Below, one piece after another: positions 44,997 through 55,365 of a stretch of 64,000 nucleotides of DNA; positions within the stretch are counted from its first letter, which is position 1, and each line of letters opens with the position of its first letter. The notes beneath the pieces are model-generated. The model made no database searches and was not told the origin of the DNA. It saw nothing but the letters and a program-made list of their open reading frames with translations. Both the position numbers and the translations under genes were made by a program. Location of the stretch: positions 186,001 to 250,000 of the forward strand of contig NZ_CP069362.1 of assembly GCF_029910535.1 (NCBI RefSeq), read 5' to 3'. The DNA is from Marinitoga aeolica (lineage in GTDB: Bacteria > Thermotogota > Thermotogae > Petrotogales > Petrotogaceae).

Positions 44997-47900
44997 TATT
45001 CTGTACCTTATAGGTAGATTAAAAACCTTAGTATTGGTTTAAAGGCGAGAGTTAAAACTATAAAAGTTTCCATACCTTATAGGTAGATTAAAAACATGTA
45101 TGGAAAAATATAAAATAGTGACAATTAGCGAAAGGTTTCCATACCTTATAGGTAGATTAAAAACTAATATTGAAAGAGGTGTAAAAAACAATAAGCAAGT
45201 AAGTTTCCATACCTTATAGGTAGATTAAAAACCAAGGAAGACCCAGAGTTCAAACTTTATCTTGGGTTCGGTTTCCATACCTTATAGGTAGATTAAAAAC
45301 AACATAAGTACTTTATTATGTATAAGAATAGTGAATTGTTTCCATACCTTATAGGTAGATTAAAAACAGAGATGAGATTGTATCTTGGGTTCGTTGAACC
45401 CAAGAAACGTTTCCATACCTTATAGGTAGATTAAAAACATATAACGGACGATTATTCTTTTTTAATATAAAAGAATGGTTTCCATACCTTATAGGTAGAT
45501 TAAAAACTTAGGTCTTTCTCTATAGCTGAACCATATATACCGGCAAGTTTCCATACCTTATAGGTAGATTAAAAACCTCATATCGTAATGAGAAAAGCAA
45601 AAAAATATGCCAGATTGTTTCCATACCTTATAGGTAGATTAAAAACCTATTACAGAAGATAATGTGTTTGAAGTGGATAATTTGTTTCCATACCTTATAG
45701 GTAGATTAAAAACCTACCTGAACCTCAAAGGGGTGTGATGTATATTGTTAGTTTCCATACCTTATAGGTAGATTAAAAACAAAAAACCTATTTCAAGGGT
45801 AGGATATTTAATGACAGTTTCCATACCTTATAGGTAGATTAAAAACTAGTTAAAGAACAAGTAGATGGAATAGACAAAGAAATCATCGTTTCCATACCTT
45901 ATAGGTAGATTAAAAACCATTCGCTATTTCACGCTTTGTCTAGACAGGCGTCTAGGTTTCCATACCTTATAGGTAGATTAAAAACAAAATTAACTATCAA
46001 CAGAAAAAAGATAGATAGTGAGTTTCCATACCTTATAGGTAGATTAAAAACTATGACAGATACAATGACAATGGAAACGGGAATGGCAGAGTTTCCATAC
46101 CTTATAGGTAGATTAAAAACAAAATAAACGAAGCAACGGAATTTTAAATATTTATGAGTTTCCATACCTTATAGGTAGATTAAAAACATTATTTAAAGAA
46201 AAGATTTAAGGGTTTAAGAGAAAGTTTCCATACCTTATAGGTAGATTAAAAACAAGAAGTAAAAGGATTTAAAAGATTTGACAAGGTTTGTTTCCATACC
46301 TTATAGGTAGATTAAAAACAAAATATCGCTGAAAAAGCAGAAGAAATGTTTAATGAGTTTCCATACCTTATAGGTAGATTAAAAACAAAAATAAAAAAAT
46401 CAAGGAGGCGTGGTTATGAAAAAGTTTCCATACCTTATAGGTAGATTAAAAACTAAAACCCCTCTTCCTTTTTTGTAAACGCCTGCTAATCGTTTCCATA
46501 CCTTATAGGTAGATTAAAAACTGAACCCAAGGAAAGAGAAGAGATAGAAAATGCATTCAGGTTTCCATACCTTATAGGTAGATTAAAAACATGAAGCTAT
46601 TCTAGATTGGAAACTTAAATAAGGGGCCTGTTTCCATACCTTATAGGTAGATTAAAAACGAAGAATTAGAAAATGCGTTCAAGATAATCTTGAACGCAGT
46701 TTCCATACCTTATAGGTAGATTAAAAACCAGGACAATACTGAATGCTTGCGAAGAAATAGAAAGGTTTCCATACCTTATAGGTAGATTAAAAACATTGTG
46801 TTGGCGGGGTATATAACTTCAACATGGTTTCTGTTTCCATACCTTATAGGTAGATTAAAAACAAAGGAATAACAATATCTGTAATTGATCCTATACTTGA
46901 GGTTTCCATACCTTATAGGTAGATTAAAAACAAAGGAATAACAATATCTGTAATTGATCCTATACTTGAGGTTTCCATACCTTATAGGTAGATTAAAAAC
47001 GAGTTTATCCAAATATATCTTAAAAAATATGATATTTATGAGTTTCCATACCTTATAGGTAGATTAAAAACGCAATGACTAATAGAGATTTGTTTTTTGA
47101 AGAATTGGAAAAGTTTCCATACCTTATAGGTAGATTAAAAACTTTTTATATAATAAGAAAATAATAATAATCTAATGTTAACAGTTTCCATACCTTATAG
47201 GTAGATTAAAAACTGATGAACATACATATGTATGGATAAGAGATGAAGAAGGTTTCCATACCTTATAGGTAGATTAAAAACCCAATATATCCCTATGAAG
47301 AGTTAGAAGATGGCTCTTACAAGTTTCCATACCTTATAGGTAGATTAAAAACGTGATGACTGATGACGGTAATATTATAGAATTTCCACCTGTTTCCATA
47401 CCTTATAGGTAGATTAAAAACGTTTATAAGCAAAAGAAAAAAATTAAAAAAATCATCATGGTTTCCATACCTTATAGGTAGATTAAAAACCTACACATTG
47501 ATAGCCTATGTATAGCACGGCAGTCCTGCGTTTCCATACCTTATAGGTAGATTAAAAACAATGATTAAAAAAGCAACTGGTATTGAATTTGATAACTGGG
47601 TTTCCATACCTTATAGGTAGATTAAAAACATCAAGACGTAATAGAACAAATCAAAGAGCAACAAGACAGTTTCCATACCTTATAGGTAGATTAAAAACAT
47701 GAGAAAAGATAACCAAATTATATTAAAGGGTAATTATACGTTTCCATACCTTATAGGTAGATTAAAAACGAAAGTTACACATACAACAATCTGTTTCAAT
47801 TTGTAAGTTTCCATACCTTATAGGTAGATTAAAAACAAAATACAATTAAATATTTTGATAAATTACGTAAAAAGTTTCCATACCTTATAGGTAGATTAAA

Positions 47901-48448
47901 AACGAAGAATACGAAGTTGAAACAATAGAATTTTGAGAGCTTCGTTTCCATACCTTATAGGTAGATTAAAAACAAAAAACAAATAGCAGAGATTTTGAAA
48001 AACAAAATTGGTTTCCATACCTTATAGGTAGATTAAAAACTGAATTTGAAGGAATAGAAATAATGAAAAAGAAAGAAGTTTCCATACCTTATAGGTAGAT
48101 TAAAAACTGGTGGGAATCAACGAAATTATTTATTTTCAAAAGAGCGTTTCCATACCTTATAGGTAGATTAAAAACTTTTGTCATTAAGGACGTTCAGCCA
48201 GCAACATTCATAGGTTTCCATACCTTATAGGTAGATTAAAAACAATAGTAAGAACAAGTGATGAATTAGTAAATAAGTTTTTGTTTCCATACCTTATAGG
48301 TAGATTAAAAACATTGTTTTAGGTAATACATATAAATATAAAGATATTATAAGTTTCCATACCTTATAGGTAGATTAAAAACTTAAAGGTTATGTATGGT
48401 ATGCACATAATATCAATTGTTTCCATACCTTATAGGTAGATTAAAAAC
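44997..48448 (-). CRISPR. CRISPR array 2: 51 repeats, 50 spacers
   Basis: A 30-nt repeat identical to array 1 except one base (CTT instead of CTC on the plus strand). There are fifty full copies from 45066 to 48448 plus a degenerate first copy at 44997-45026 with four mismatches. The leader is at the right end, so transcription is minus. Spacers are 36-41 nt; two neighbouring spacers are identical (46863-46901 and 46932-46970). Five spacers (45233, 45368, 46522, 46660, 46729) translate into overlapping stretches of one protein segment, and one (from 46387) holds a ribosome site and ATG in plus orientation. No spacer shared with array 1 was noticed. Confidence 0.97.
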
Positions 48449-48750
48449 ACGTAGAAATACTGACTATTATTATAACACCTTTTCTTTTCATTTCCTTTAT
48501 CGTGCGGTTTACTAAATATTAAATTCACTAATGAATATATTTTTAGAATTTTTTGTGTTTTCCGGATCCCCCTCATTTTTCTTTAATTTTTATGAATTAA
48601 CCTGGTTGTTACATAGTTACAAAATTGTGATTCACTAATAATAAATATTTTGGATGATTTTTATTTCCCCGGATCTCGGCATATAATTCGTATATCGAAC
48701 TATATTTTATTTAACATTGTTATTTTTTAGTTTAATTTTTGATAATTATT
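48449..48750 (-). promoter_or_regulatory. Leader of CRISPR array 2
   Basis: Near-identical copy of the array 1 leader, with the same TATAAT (48474-48469) about 20 bases before the first repeat on the minus strand. Homology stops where the downstream gene's terminator begins. Confidence 0.9.
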
Positions 48751-48756
48751 TTTTAA

Positions 48757-48783
48757 ATAAAAAAAGGCAGCTTTAAAGCTGCC
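48757..48783 (-). terminator. Terminator of the cmr operon, overlapping the cmr6 stop
   Basis: A perfect palindrome GGCAGCTTTAAAGCTGCC (48766-48783) followed on the minus strand by TTTTTTTAT. The cmr6 TAA (48775-48773) lies in its centre, the same arrangement as at array 1. Confidence 0.88.
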
Positions 48784-49669
48784 CATTTATTTTAAACCTT
48801 CCATATCCCATTGATGTTTTTGCTCCAAGACCATAATATTCTATAAAATTTTTAAAATTGCTTTGTATTTCTTCAACAATGTTATTATTATTTCTTTCTA
48901 TTATTATATCAACTCTAAATTTACCTTTAAATACACTTAAAAAATTTAATGGAACTGGATTATATACATCATTTGGCGGTTGATTTCCGTTATAATATTT
49001 TTGAAAATGTGGTGTTTGATATTCAATTCCTAGTTCAATATCATTTATTGGAACAGCATCTAAAAATGATACTTTACCTTTTTTATCTTCTTCGCCAAAA
49101 ATTTCTTTAATAAATGTTGATTTTTCTGATTCTAAATATTTTCTAAAAGCTCCTTTTATAGTTGTTCCTGGTATAATAGGTAACCCTAAATTTCTACTCC
49201 AATAAAATCCAATCTCATCAATTGAAGGAATACCAGCTCCTACTAAAAATGGTGTTTTTGTATATATTTTATAACTAATAATATCATATCTATTTTTTAA
49301 AGAGCTTATCATATTGTGTCTTATATTTTTTGTTAATTCTATTTTTTTACAAAGATCTTTTATTACTAAATCTTTTAAGATGTTTTTATACCTTTGCTTA
49401 ATATGTTTTTCTAGAACTTTTTCTTTTTCTCCTTTTGCCAAATCCCTTATATCTTTTGTATTATTTAATATAAAAAGAGTATTTATATTTTTTAACTCAT
49501 TTTTATTCTTTTTTATGTTTTTATCTCCAGTATTACCTTTTAATATATTATTTATTTCATTTACAGTTGTGTTATCTTTTTCCATTATTCTTCTTTCACT
49601 AAATACAAATTTATCATAATATAAACTTGAATTTTTTATTTCATTTGGTTGATGTATAAAGTGCTTCAA
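48773..49669 (-). CDS. cmr6: Type III-B CRISPR RAMP protein Cmr6
   Basis: A 298-aa RAMP (Cas7-like) protein that caps the Cmr backbone. The C-terminal half has LGLPIIPGTTIKGAFRKYL, the RAMP loop motif, KGKVSFLDAVPI, TPHFQKYYNG and the glycine-rich end YGLGAKTSMGYGRF, the usual Cmr6 pattern. The N-terminal ~130 residues are charged helices. The start is likely TTG 49669, one base after the cmr5 TGA and downstream of AGGTGGTGAT. It is the last gene of the cmr operon. Confidence 0.92.
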   Translation of the reverse strand: MKHFIHQPNEIKNSSLYYDKFVFSERRIMEKDNTTVNEINNILKGNTGDKNIKKNKNELKNINTLFILNNTKDIRDLAKGEKEKVLEKHIKQRYKNILKDLVIKDLCKKIELTKNIRHNMISSLKNRYDIISYKIYTKTPFLVGAGIPSIDEIGFYWSRNLGLPIIPGTTIKGAFRKYLESEKSTFIKEIFGEEDKKGKVSFLDAVPINDIELGIEYQTPHFQKYYNGNQPPNDVYNPVPLNFLSVFKGKFRVDIIIERNNNNIVEEIQSNFKNFIEYYGLGAKTSMGYGRFKINGQL

Positions 49670-49670
49670 A

Positions 49671-50027
49671 TCAATCACCACCTATAAATATGTCTGCATA
49701 TCTTCTATACCAATTAGTAAATTCTAAAACTCTATCTTGTATTACAGATAAATTTTCTGTATTTTCAAGAAATTCTAATAAGTCATCACCTTGAAAAAGA
49801 TTTTTTTCTTTTAAAAAATGTTGTATATCATCAAAAACTGCCAGATGATGTGTTTTAGCTTTTGCCCTTAAAAAAACTAATGTTCCATATAATCCATTTT
49901 GAATTATCATTGAACCTAACCCTTTAATTAATGATCTATATATTTTTTTATCTTCTTCATTTAATCTATTTGAATTATTTAATACTAAATCTTTAGCTAT
50001 TCTTTTAGTGCTGTTTTCTCTTTTCAT
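49671..50027 (-). CDS. cmr5: Type III-B CRISPR small subunit Cmr5
   Basis: A 118-aa helical protein at the Cmr5 position between cmr4 and cmr6. LVFLRAKAKTHHLAVFDDIQ and MIIQNGLYGTLVFLRAKAK match the conserved core (Gly-Leu-Tyr/hydrophobic pattern) of Cmr5. It lines the Cmr filament along the crRNA. The second of two adjacent ATGs (50027) has better spacing to GAGGTGAA. Confidence 0.92.
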   Translation of the reverse strand: MKRENSTKRIAKDLVLNNSNRLNEEDKKIYRSLIKGLGSMIIQNGLYGTLVFLRAKAKTHHLAVFDDIQHFLKEKNLFQGDDLLEFLENTENLSVIQDRVLEFTNWYRRYADIFIGGD

Positions 50028-50036
50028 CATTTCACC

Positions 50037-50864
50037 TCACATTAATTTTATAAAAGCAAAACCTTTACCAACAGAAACTTTACCACCTACGTTTATATAT
50101 TGATTATCTAAATTATTTGAAACTATATTTATTAATTCATCATTGTTTTTTAATGGTTTGACTATAAAAAACATTATAGAGTCTTGTGGCAAATATTCTT
50201 CATACCATAAAGCACCTGCGTTTACAACACCAGTTTTGCTATCAATTCTTATTCTTGGTAATACTTCAGTAGCATTTTTTACAAAAAACGCAAAATCTTC
50301 ATCTTTTAAGAGTATTGTATTTTCTACTAATACATCTTTTAAATAGTTATCAGGAGCAATATTTTTTATTTTTTCAATTAAATCTTTTAATTTATCTGAT
50401 TTTTCTGGTTCAATTACATATTCTTCAAGATTTACTTTAGTTTCATTAAATGTAGAATATTCCTTATTTTTGTCAATATTATTTAAAAATTCTTCTATTT
50501 TATTTGTCATTTCTTTATTACCAACTACTTCAAAAGCGGTTTTTAATCTTGATAATACTAATGGACATGTTATCCAAATCATACCTCTATTTATACTTCT
50601 TAATGGAAAAAACAATATTTTTGCTTCTGAAAATGTCACATATCCTGGATTTGTTTCTTCATTAGTGTCTGGACGAGAACCAAATACTAATTTTTCATCT
50701 TTTCCAAAATCAATTTCATTTCTTATTGCACCTTTAATACCAGAAATTATAGGAAACCCTGTATGAACTTCTCTTTGTATTGGTTGATCAACTACTCCTA
50801 CATCCATACCCTTACCAGCATGAATTTGTGTAACAGCATATAAAAAACCTATTTTTCCACTCAA
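50037..50864 (-). CDS. cmr4: Type III-B CRISPR backbone RNase Cmr4
   Basis: A 275-aa Cas7-family subunit that forms the backbone and cuts target RNA every six nucleotides. KIGFLYAVTQIHAGKGMDVG carries His15, and Asp26 follows in VVDQPIQREV; both are at the positions reported as active-site residues in P. furiosus Cmr4. GFPIISGIKGAIRNEI is the RAMP loop and GGKVSVGKGFAFIKL the glycine-rich end. The start is TTG 50864 behind TAAGGGGGTTTTTAAA. Confidence 0.95.
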   Translation of the reverse strand: MSGKIGFLYAVTQIHAGKGMDVGVVDQPIQREVHTGFPIISGIKGAIRNEIDFGKDEKLVFGSRPDTNEETNPGYVTFSEAKILFFPLRSINRGMIWITCPLVLSRLKTAFEVVGNKEMTNKIEEFLNNIDKNKEYSTFNETKVNLEEYVIEPEKSDKLKDLIEKIKNIAPDNYLKDVLVENTILLKDEDFAFFVKNATEVLPRIRIDSKTGVVNAGALWYEEYLPQDSIMFFIVKPLKNNDELINIVSNNLDNQYINVGGKVSVGKGFAFIKLM

Positions 50865-50877
50865 TTTAAAAACCCCC

Positions 50878-51849
50878 TTATAATTTTATCTCTATATATT
50901 TTCCAAAATTATATTCGCTAAATTTATCTGTGAAATTATCTTTATACTCATTTTTAAATTCATTATTTATATAATAAACACTTCCAGAAGGTACAACTTT
51001 AAATAATTCTCCAGGCTTTTTGTTTTTTAAATCCCAAAATCCTATGTTTTCTGGTTTGTAATTTGCAATAGCTATAATATTTTCATTTCTTATTGGCAAT
51101 ACTCCATTATCGAAATATGCTGGCGTTAATAATATTAATCCTTTTTCATTATTAGTAATTTTATCAAAAATTGAGGTCTCTATTTCTTTTATTTCTAATT
51201 TAGCTAATTTTCCTTTTGTGCCTAATGTTATATATTCAATTTCATTTAAAATATTTAATTCATCTTTTTCAACAAATAATACAAATCCTGCATTTTCTTT
51301 AAACCTAAAATATGAATATGAATATAACATGCCTTCTTTAGATTTTCTATTTTCTAAAGCTATTCCTATTTTTTCTTCTCTTTCAAATATTTCAGGAATG
51401 GTATCTTCAATTGCAATATTTCCTTTTTTTAATTCTTCTAATTCATTTAATGAAATATATGATTTTTGAGGTTCTTTTAAATTTCTCATAGACTCATATT
51501 TAATTCCATATAATTCTTTACTACTTATTACAAATGAAAAATTACTATCTAATGTACCTTTAAAGTATTCTTTTGTTTCTTCATTTTGTTTAATAATAGC
51601 TGGAATTTTAAAATATATATTTTCATTTACATCAGATAAAAAAGGACCTACAATTTTTAGTTTTTTTGAATTAATTATTTCTTCTATATCTTCTGCTTTT
51701 AAATTATTATTTCTAAAATATGCACCTAATATTGCACCATAAAAGGTTTTTATATTAGGAAATATAGCTTCTTCGGAATGAGAAAACGTTTTTGATTTTC
51801 TGAATCCCACATAATCTATTGGTTTAATAAATAATGTTTTAATCTTCAT
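50878..51849 (-). CDS. cmr3: Type III-B CRISPR RAMP protein Cmr3
   Basis: A 323-aa Cas5-like subunit that holds the crRNA 5' handle together with Cmr2. KIKTLFIKPIDYVGFRKSKT and EAIFPNIKTFYGAILGAYFR fit the conserved Cmr3 N-terminus; the C-terminal PSGSVYYINN is also characteristic. The ATG overlaps the cmr2 end by 11 bases, after GGGAGAATAAAT. Confidence 0.92.
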   Translation of the reverse strand: MKIKTLFIKPIDYVGFRKSKTFSHSEEAIFPNIKTFYGAILGAYFRNNNLKAEDIEEIINSKKLKIVGPFLSDVNENIYFKIPAIIKQNEETKEYFKGTLDSNFSFVISSKELYGIKYESMRNLKEPQKSYISLNELEELKKGNIAIEDTIPEIFEREEKIGIALENRKSKEGMLYSYSYFRFKENAGFVLFVEKDELNILNEIEYITLGTKGKLAKLEIKEIETSIFDKITNNEKGLILLTPAYFDNGVLPIRNENIIAIANYKPENIGFWDLKNKKPGELFKVVPSGSVYYINNEFKNEYKDNFTDKFSEYNFGKYIEIKL

Positions 51850-54157
51850 ATTTATTCTCCCTTCCTGAATATTCTATATTTTCAAGGGTATTAAAATAAT
51901 CTAAAATTTTTTCTTTGTTAAAATTCATATTTTCGTCTAATATAATTTTAATTTCATCTTTTAATTTTTTTAATTGCATTCTTTTTTGTATATATGGAAT
52001 AACTTTATCTCTGAAATCTTTTATTGACATTATTTCATTTCCTAATTCATCTAAACAGAAATTTATATATTCATTTTTTAATCTACTAATTAAATTTTTT
52101 ATGGATTTTTCATTTTCAAAGTTTTCAATAAATTCTTGTGCTTTGGCTAATACATCATATCTTTCAATATCCCAAAAACTTTTTGATTGAGTTACTTGGC
52201 CACTTCTTCTGATGGTTGCTATTGCAAAACTATTTTTTTTCATATTTCCTTCTTCATTTGCTTTTGCTAATTTTTCCATTTCTCTTGCTTTATTTAAAGC
52301 TAGTTTTAGATTAAAATTATGTTTTGAAACTGTGATTCCTGCACTCATTGTTGCTGTTTTTCCCATCATATTGAATATAGGAATATTTTTTAAATAACAC
52401 CAACCATTTTTAAATACATAATCTCCAATATTTACATCACCAATTCCAGAATATACTTTTCTTAATTTATTAGCTGCATTGAATACTTTGTTTGAAGGGA
52501 ATAATGCTAAGACGTCATCACCACCAGCATATATTAATAATCCATCAAATTCTTCAACTATTTTTGGAACAAAGTTTGAAAAGTGATTTAATGTTCTACT
52601 AATCATTCTTTGATATGCCGGAGTTACAAAATGAATTTTATCCAAAATTTCTACATATTCTTTATTTTCTTTTTCTAATTCAGATACGATTTTTGAATGC
52701 AATCTATTTTTTATGGAAGGCCCTAAATTCCCAGAAATCCATTTTCCCATATTGTCCCCATCCATTAATAATACAGCTAAGTTATATTTATCTGCTATTT
52801 TTTCTGTTGATCTAATATCCTTTAATTTATCATATGCTTCTGTATAACCTATTTCTTTTAAATAATGAACGAAAAATCTTTTTATTGCTGATAGTGCAGA
52901 AAGTTTTTCTAATCTTTCACTATTTTCATATATAGTTTTTACTTCTATTAGTGATTTATTATTACCGCTAATATCATCACCATGTTCTTCGCTATTTTCA
53001 TATAATTGAGTAAAATCTCTAGTTGCTTTTCTTAATGCACTTTTTATACCTAATAATTCACTATATACACCATAGAAAGAAATATTTTTTATTGTATATG
53101 TATTTTCTAATTTTTTTATTTCATTATATAATTTCTTTATTTTTTCATCTTTTGTATAATTATAATGATTTTCTATATTTCCTTCTATATCATCTATTTT
53201 TTGTTCAATTATCATTACAGTTGGAAATTGAGATACTTGTTCATCCCATTTATTAAAGTTATTTAATATTGTTATATTATCATCTTTATTTTTTTCTATG
53301 TATGATTTTATAAATTCACTTATTTTTTTCATTTCATTTTTTATTGCAGTATTAATTTCTATTTTTAAATCTTGAACATCTTTTGAAGGTACTATAGCAG
53401 TAAACACATTTGGTAATGAAGCAACTGATGGATCAGCATTTGTTTTTAAGTTTAATCCTAGTTTTTCTAATTCTTTTTTAACGAAATAATTTCCTCTCAT
53501 ATATGGAAAGATAACATTATCGTATCCATATTTTTCACCAATTACTTTTATACCCTGGAATGTTAAATAAGATAATATATAACTTCCCACTTTAAGATCT
53601 ATTGTACTTCTGCCTGCTGCTATAAATTCTTGAACAGGACCTATTGAAACTAATATCAAAGAAAGGTTATTAGACACACTCATTGCTGATGCACTATCTA
53701 AATGATCTATAATAGAATGACTTGGCATTCTTGTGTCTGCTGGTAACATATATGAAATATTTAATAATTCTGGTAATTCCCACCATAATTTATAATATGT
53801 TTTTTTATAATCATTATCTATAAACTTTAACTTTTTTGTTATTTCATCAGAATCTATTTTTCTAACTTCTTTTTTGAATTCTTCATTAAAATAGTCTTCT
53901 AATTTTTCTCCAGTTAAAGGATGAATATATTCAGGATGTAAATTTATGTCTAATGAATATCTTTTAGAAAAATGTTCTTTTTCTTTTGGAAACAATATTC
54001 TATCTGCTGCACTTGATAAATAATCAAAGTTTTTGTTTTTTATATATAATTTGAATTTTCTTAATCTCTCATCAGCAATATTTTCATGGTTGGTAATATT
54101 AATGGCTTTTTCTATAGGATCATGTAATAATGCTATTATTTTATTTTCCCAATTCAC
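51839..54157 (-). CDS. cmr2: Type III-B Cas10/Cmr2, HD plus GGDD cyclase
   Basis: A 772-aa large subunit. N-terminal IIALLHDPIEKAI carries an HD-type motif. The GGDD of LLIYAGGDDVLALF (~residue 543) is intact in the Palm domain and should make cyclic oligoadenylates when target RNA is bound. SHSIIDHLDSASAMS and GPVQEFIAAGRSTIDLKVGS match Cmr2. I chose GTG 54157 because GGGGGTAAAAAA precedes it; an upstream in-frame ATG at 54175 precedes that site. The product links directly to the two CARF proteins in the window (19666-20778 and 63032-63454). Confidence 0.95.
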   Translation of the reverse strand: MNWENKIIALLHDPIEKAINITNHENIADERLRKFKLYIKNKNFDYLSSAADRILFPKEKEHFSKRYSLDINLHPEYIHPLTGEKLEDYFNEEFKKEVRKIDSDEITKKLKFIDNDYKKTYYKLWWELPELLNISYMLPADTRMPSHSIIDHLDSASAMSVSNNLSLILVSIGPVQEFIAAGRSTIDLKVGSYILSYLTFQGIKVIGEKYGYDNVIFPYMRGNYFVKKELEKLGLNLKTNADPSVASLPNVFTAIVPSKDVQDLKIEINTAIKNEMKKISEFIKSYIEKNKDDNITILNNFNKWDEQVSQFPTVMIIEQKIDDIEGNIENHYNYTKDEKIKKLYNEIKKLENTYTIKNISFYGVYSELLGIKSALRKATRDFTQLYENSEEHGDDISGNNKSLIEVKTIYENSERLEKLSALSAIKRFFVHYLKEIGYTEAYDKLKDIRSTEKIADKYNLAVLLMDGDNMGKWISGNLGPSIKNRLHSKIVSELEKENKEYVEILDKIHFVTPAYQRMISRTLNHFSNFVPKIVEEFDGLLIYAGGDDVLALFPSNKVFNAANKLRKVYSGIGDVNIGDYVFKNGWCYLKNIPIFNMMGKTATMSAGITVSKHNFNLKLALNKAREMEKLAKANEEGNMKKNSFAIATIRRSGQVTQSKSFWDIERYDVLAKAQEFIENFENEKSIKNLISRLKNEYINFCLDELGNEIMSIKDFRDKVIPYIQKRMQLKKLKDEIKIILDENMNFNKEKILDYFNTLENIEYSGRENKYED

Positions 54158-54161
54158 TTTT

Positions 54162-55292
54162 TTACCCCCTAACATTATTTTTTAATTCTTCAATTAATTC
54201 ATCATAATTTTCATTCCCTTTTACAAAAATTCTATTTCTACTTTTTTGAAAAATTAATTTAGAATCACTATTTGTTAATCTGCTTTTTAAAACTAAAAAT
54301 CTAATTGTATAGCCACTATTTTTTTTATGAACTGAAATAAAAAGTGGTGAAGCTTTTCTGTCTGTTTCTCTGGGTTTTAATGTATAATTACTACCTCTTA
54401 ACCTTCTATGCTGTCCATCCCATGTTTTATAGTTTATTGGCAATCCTAAAATTGATTGATGAAATATTATGTCTCTTTCACCATTGTTTCTTTCAACTTC
54501 GTGTATAGCACTTGTAAATGAATCTCCACCTTTTCTTCTTAACCTTAATTTTGTTTTTGTATAAATACCCTTTTGATTAAAGTTTCGAGCTGTTCTAAAT
54601 AAATAATTATATACATCTTTGAATGAATTATTATTTTTGTTAATTGAAAAACTTTTATAATAACCCCTGACTAATACCGGATAGTCAGCAACTTCACCAT
54701 TAAATTCTGTAGGGTTTAATTCAAACTTATCATTTGAAAATATTTTTTTGTTTTCTTCATCTAATTTATTCAATATATCATTTAGTGTAATATTAGTTAT
54801 ATTGTTTATCTTAAAACTTCCAAATCCTTTTCTTGATTTAGCACCAAATCCACTTACTAAAGATGTAAGAATTAATAAGTCATTTAATAACTCTTTCACT
54901 TTTTCATCTTTTATTACAAAAATTAATTTAATTTTTGAATTTTCTTTTAAAAATTCCCTATTTTCTACACCATATATACCATATTTATTATACCTACCAG
55001 GTGCGAATTCATCAGTATTTCTGCTTTTTTGTAAATCAATTTCTTCGATAATAACATCAAATGTGGATTTTATTTTAGTTGAACCAAATATTAACTCCTC
55101 TGCTTTTTTCAATCCAATATAATTTTCTTCTCTTCCATCATAATGATGAATATTTAATATTCTTGGTATAACTGCTCTAAACCAAAATCTTAATACTCCT
55201 CTAACACTTTGTGATGTTAATTCGAAAGTACTTCCATTACGGCTTGCAAACATAGGCGAAATAGTTGTTATTTCGTACTCTAATAAATTCAC
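54162..55292 (-). CDS. cmr1: Type III-B CRISPR RAMP protein Cmr1
   Basis: A 376-aa RAMP at the 3' end of the crRNA in Cmr complexes. EITTISPMFASRNGSTFELT, SVRGVLRFWFRAVIPR and EELIFGSTKIKS are the Cmr1 signature, and SGFGAKSRKGFGSFKI is the glycine-rich loop. The GTG start at 55292 follows AGGGGGTAAAAAT. An ATG overlapping it is immediately followed by TGA, a start-stop arrangement that might tune initiation. It is the first gene of the cmr operon. Confidence 0.95.
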   Translation of the reverse strand: MNLLEYEITTISPMFASRNGSTFELTSQSVRGVLRFWFRAVIPRILNIHHYDGREENYIGLKKAEELIFGSTKIKSTFDVIIEEIDLQKSRNTDEFAPGRYNKYGIYGVENREFLKENSKIKLIFVIKDEKVKELLNDLLILTSLVSGFGAKSRKGFGSFKINNITNITLNDILNKLDEENKKIFSNDKFELNPTEFNGEVADYPVLVRGYYKSFSINKNNNSFKDVYNYLFRTARNFNQKGIYTKTKLRLRRKGGDSFTSAIHEVERNNGERDIIFHQSILGLPINYKTWDGQHRRLRGSNYTLKPRETDRKASPLFISVHKKNSGYTIRFLVLKSRLTNSDSKLIFQKSRNRIFVKGNENYDELIEELKNNVRG

Positions 55293-55335
55293 ATTTTTAC
55301 CCCCTATTGTTAAAATTTAAATTTATATACTATAC

Positions 55336-55365
55336 ATTATACCATATTTATAATTATTTTGTAAA
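55336..55365 (-). promoter_or_regulatory. Sigma-A-type promoter of the cmr operon
   Basis: TTTACA (55365-55360) and TATAAT (55341-55336) separated by 18 bp on the minus strand, about 45 bp before the cmr1 start. The -35 lies within the last codons of the upstream pseudokinase gene. The cmr operon therefore has a housekeeping-type promoter, unlike the box-containing signalling genes. Confidence 0.65.

Noticed and set aside
46660-46698. Perfect palindrome TGCGTTCAAGAT...TCTTGAACGCA in a spacer, taken at first as a captured terminator
   Set aside because: The spacer translates in frame (EELENAFKIILNA) and overlaps other spacers of the same protein, so it is coding sequence; the palindrome may be chance.
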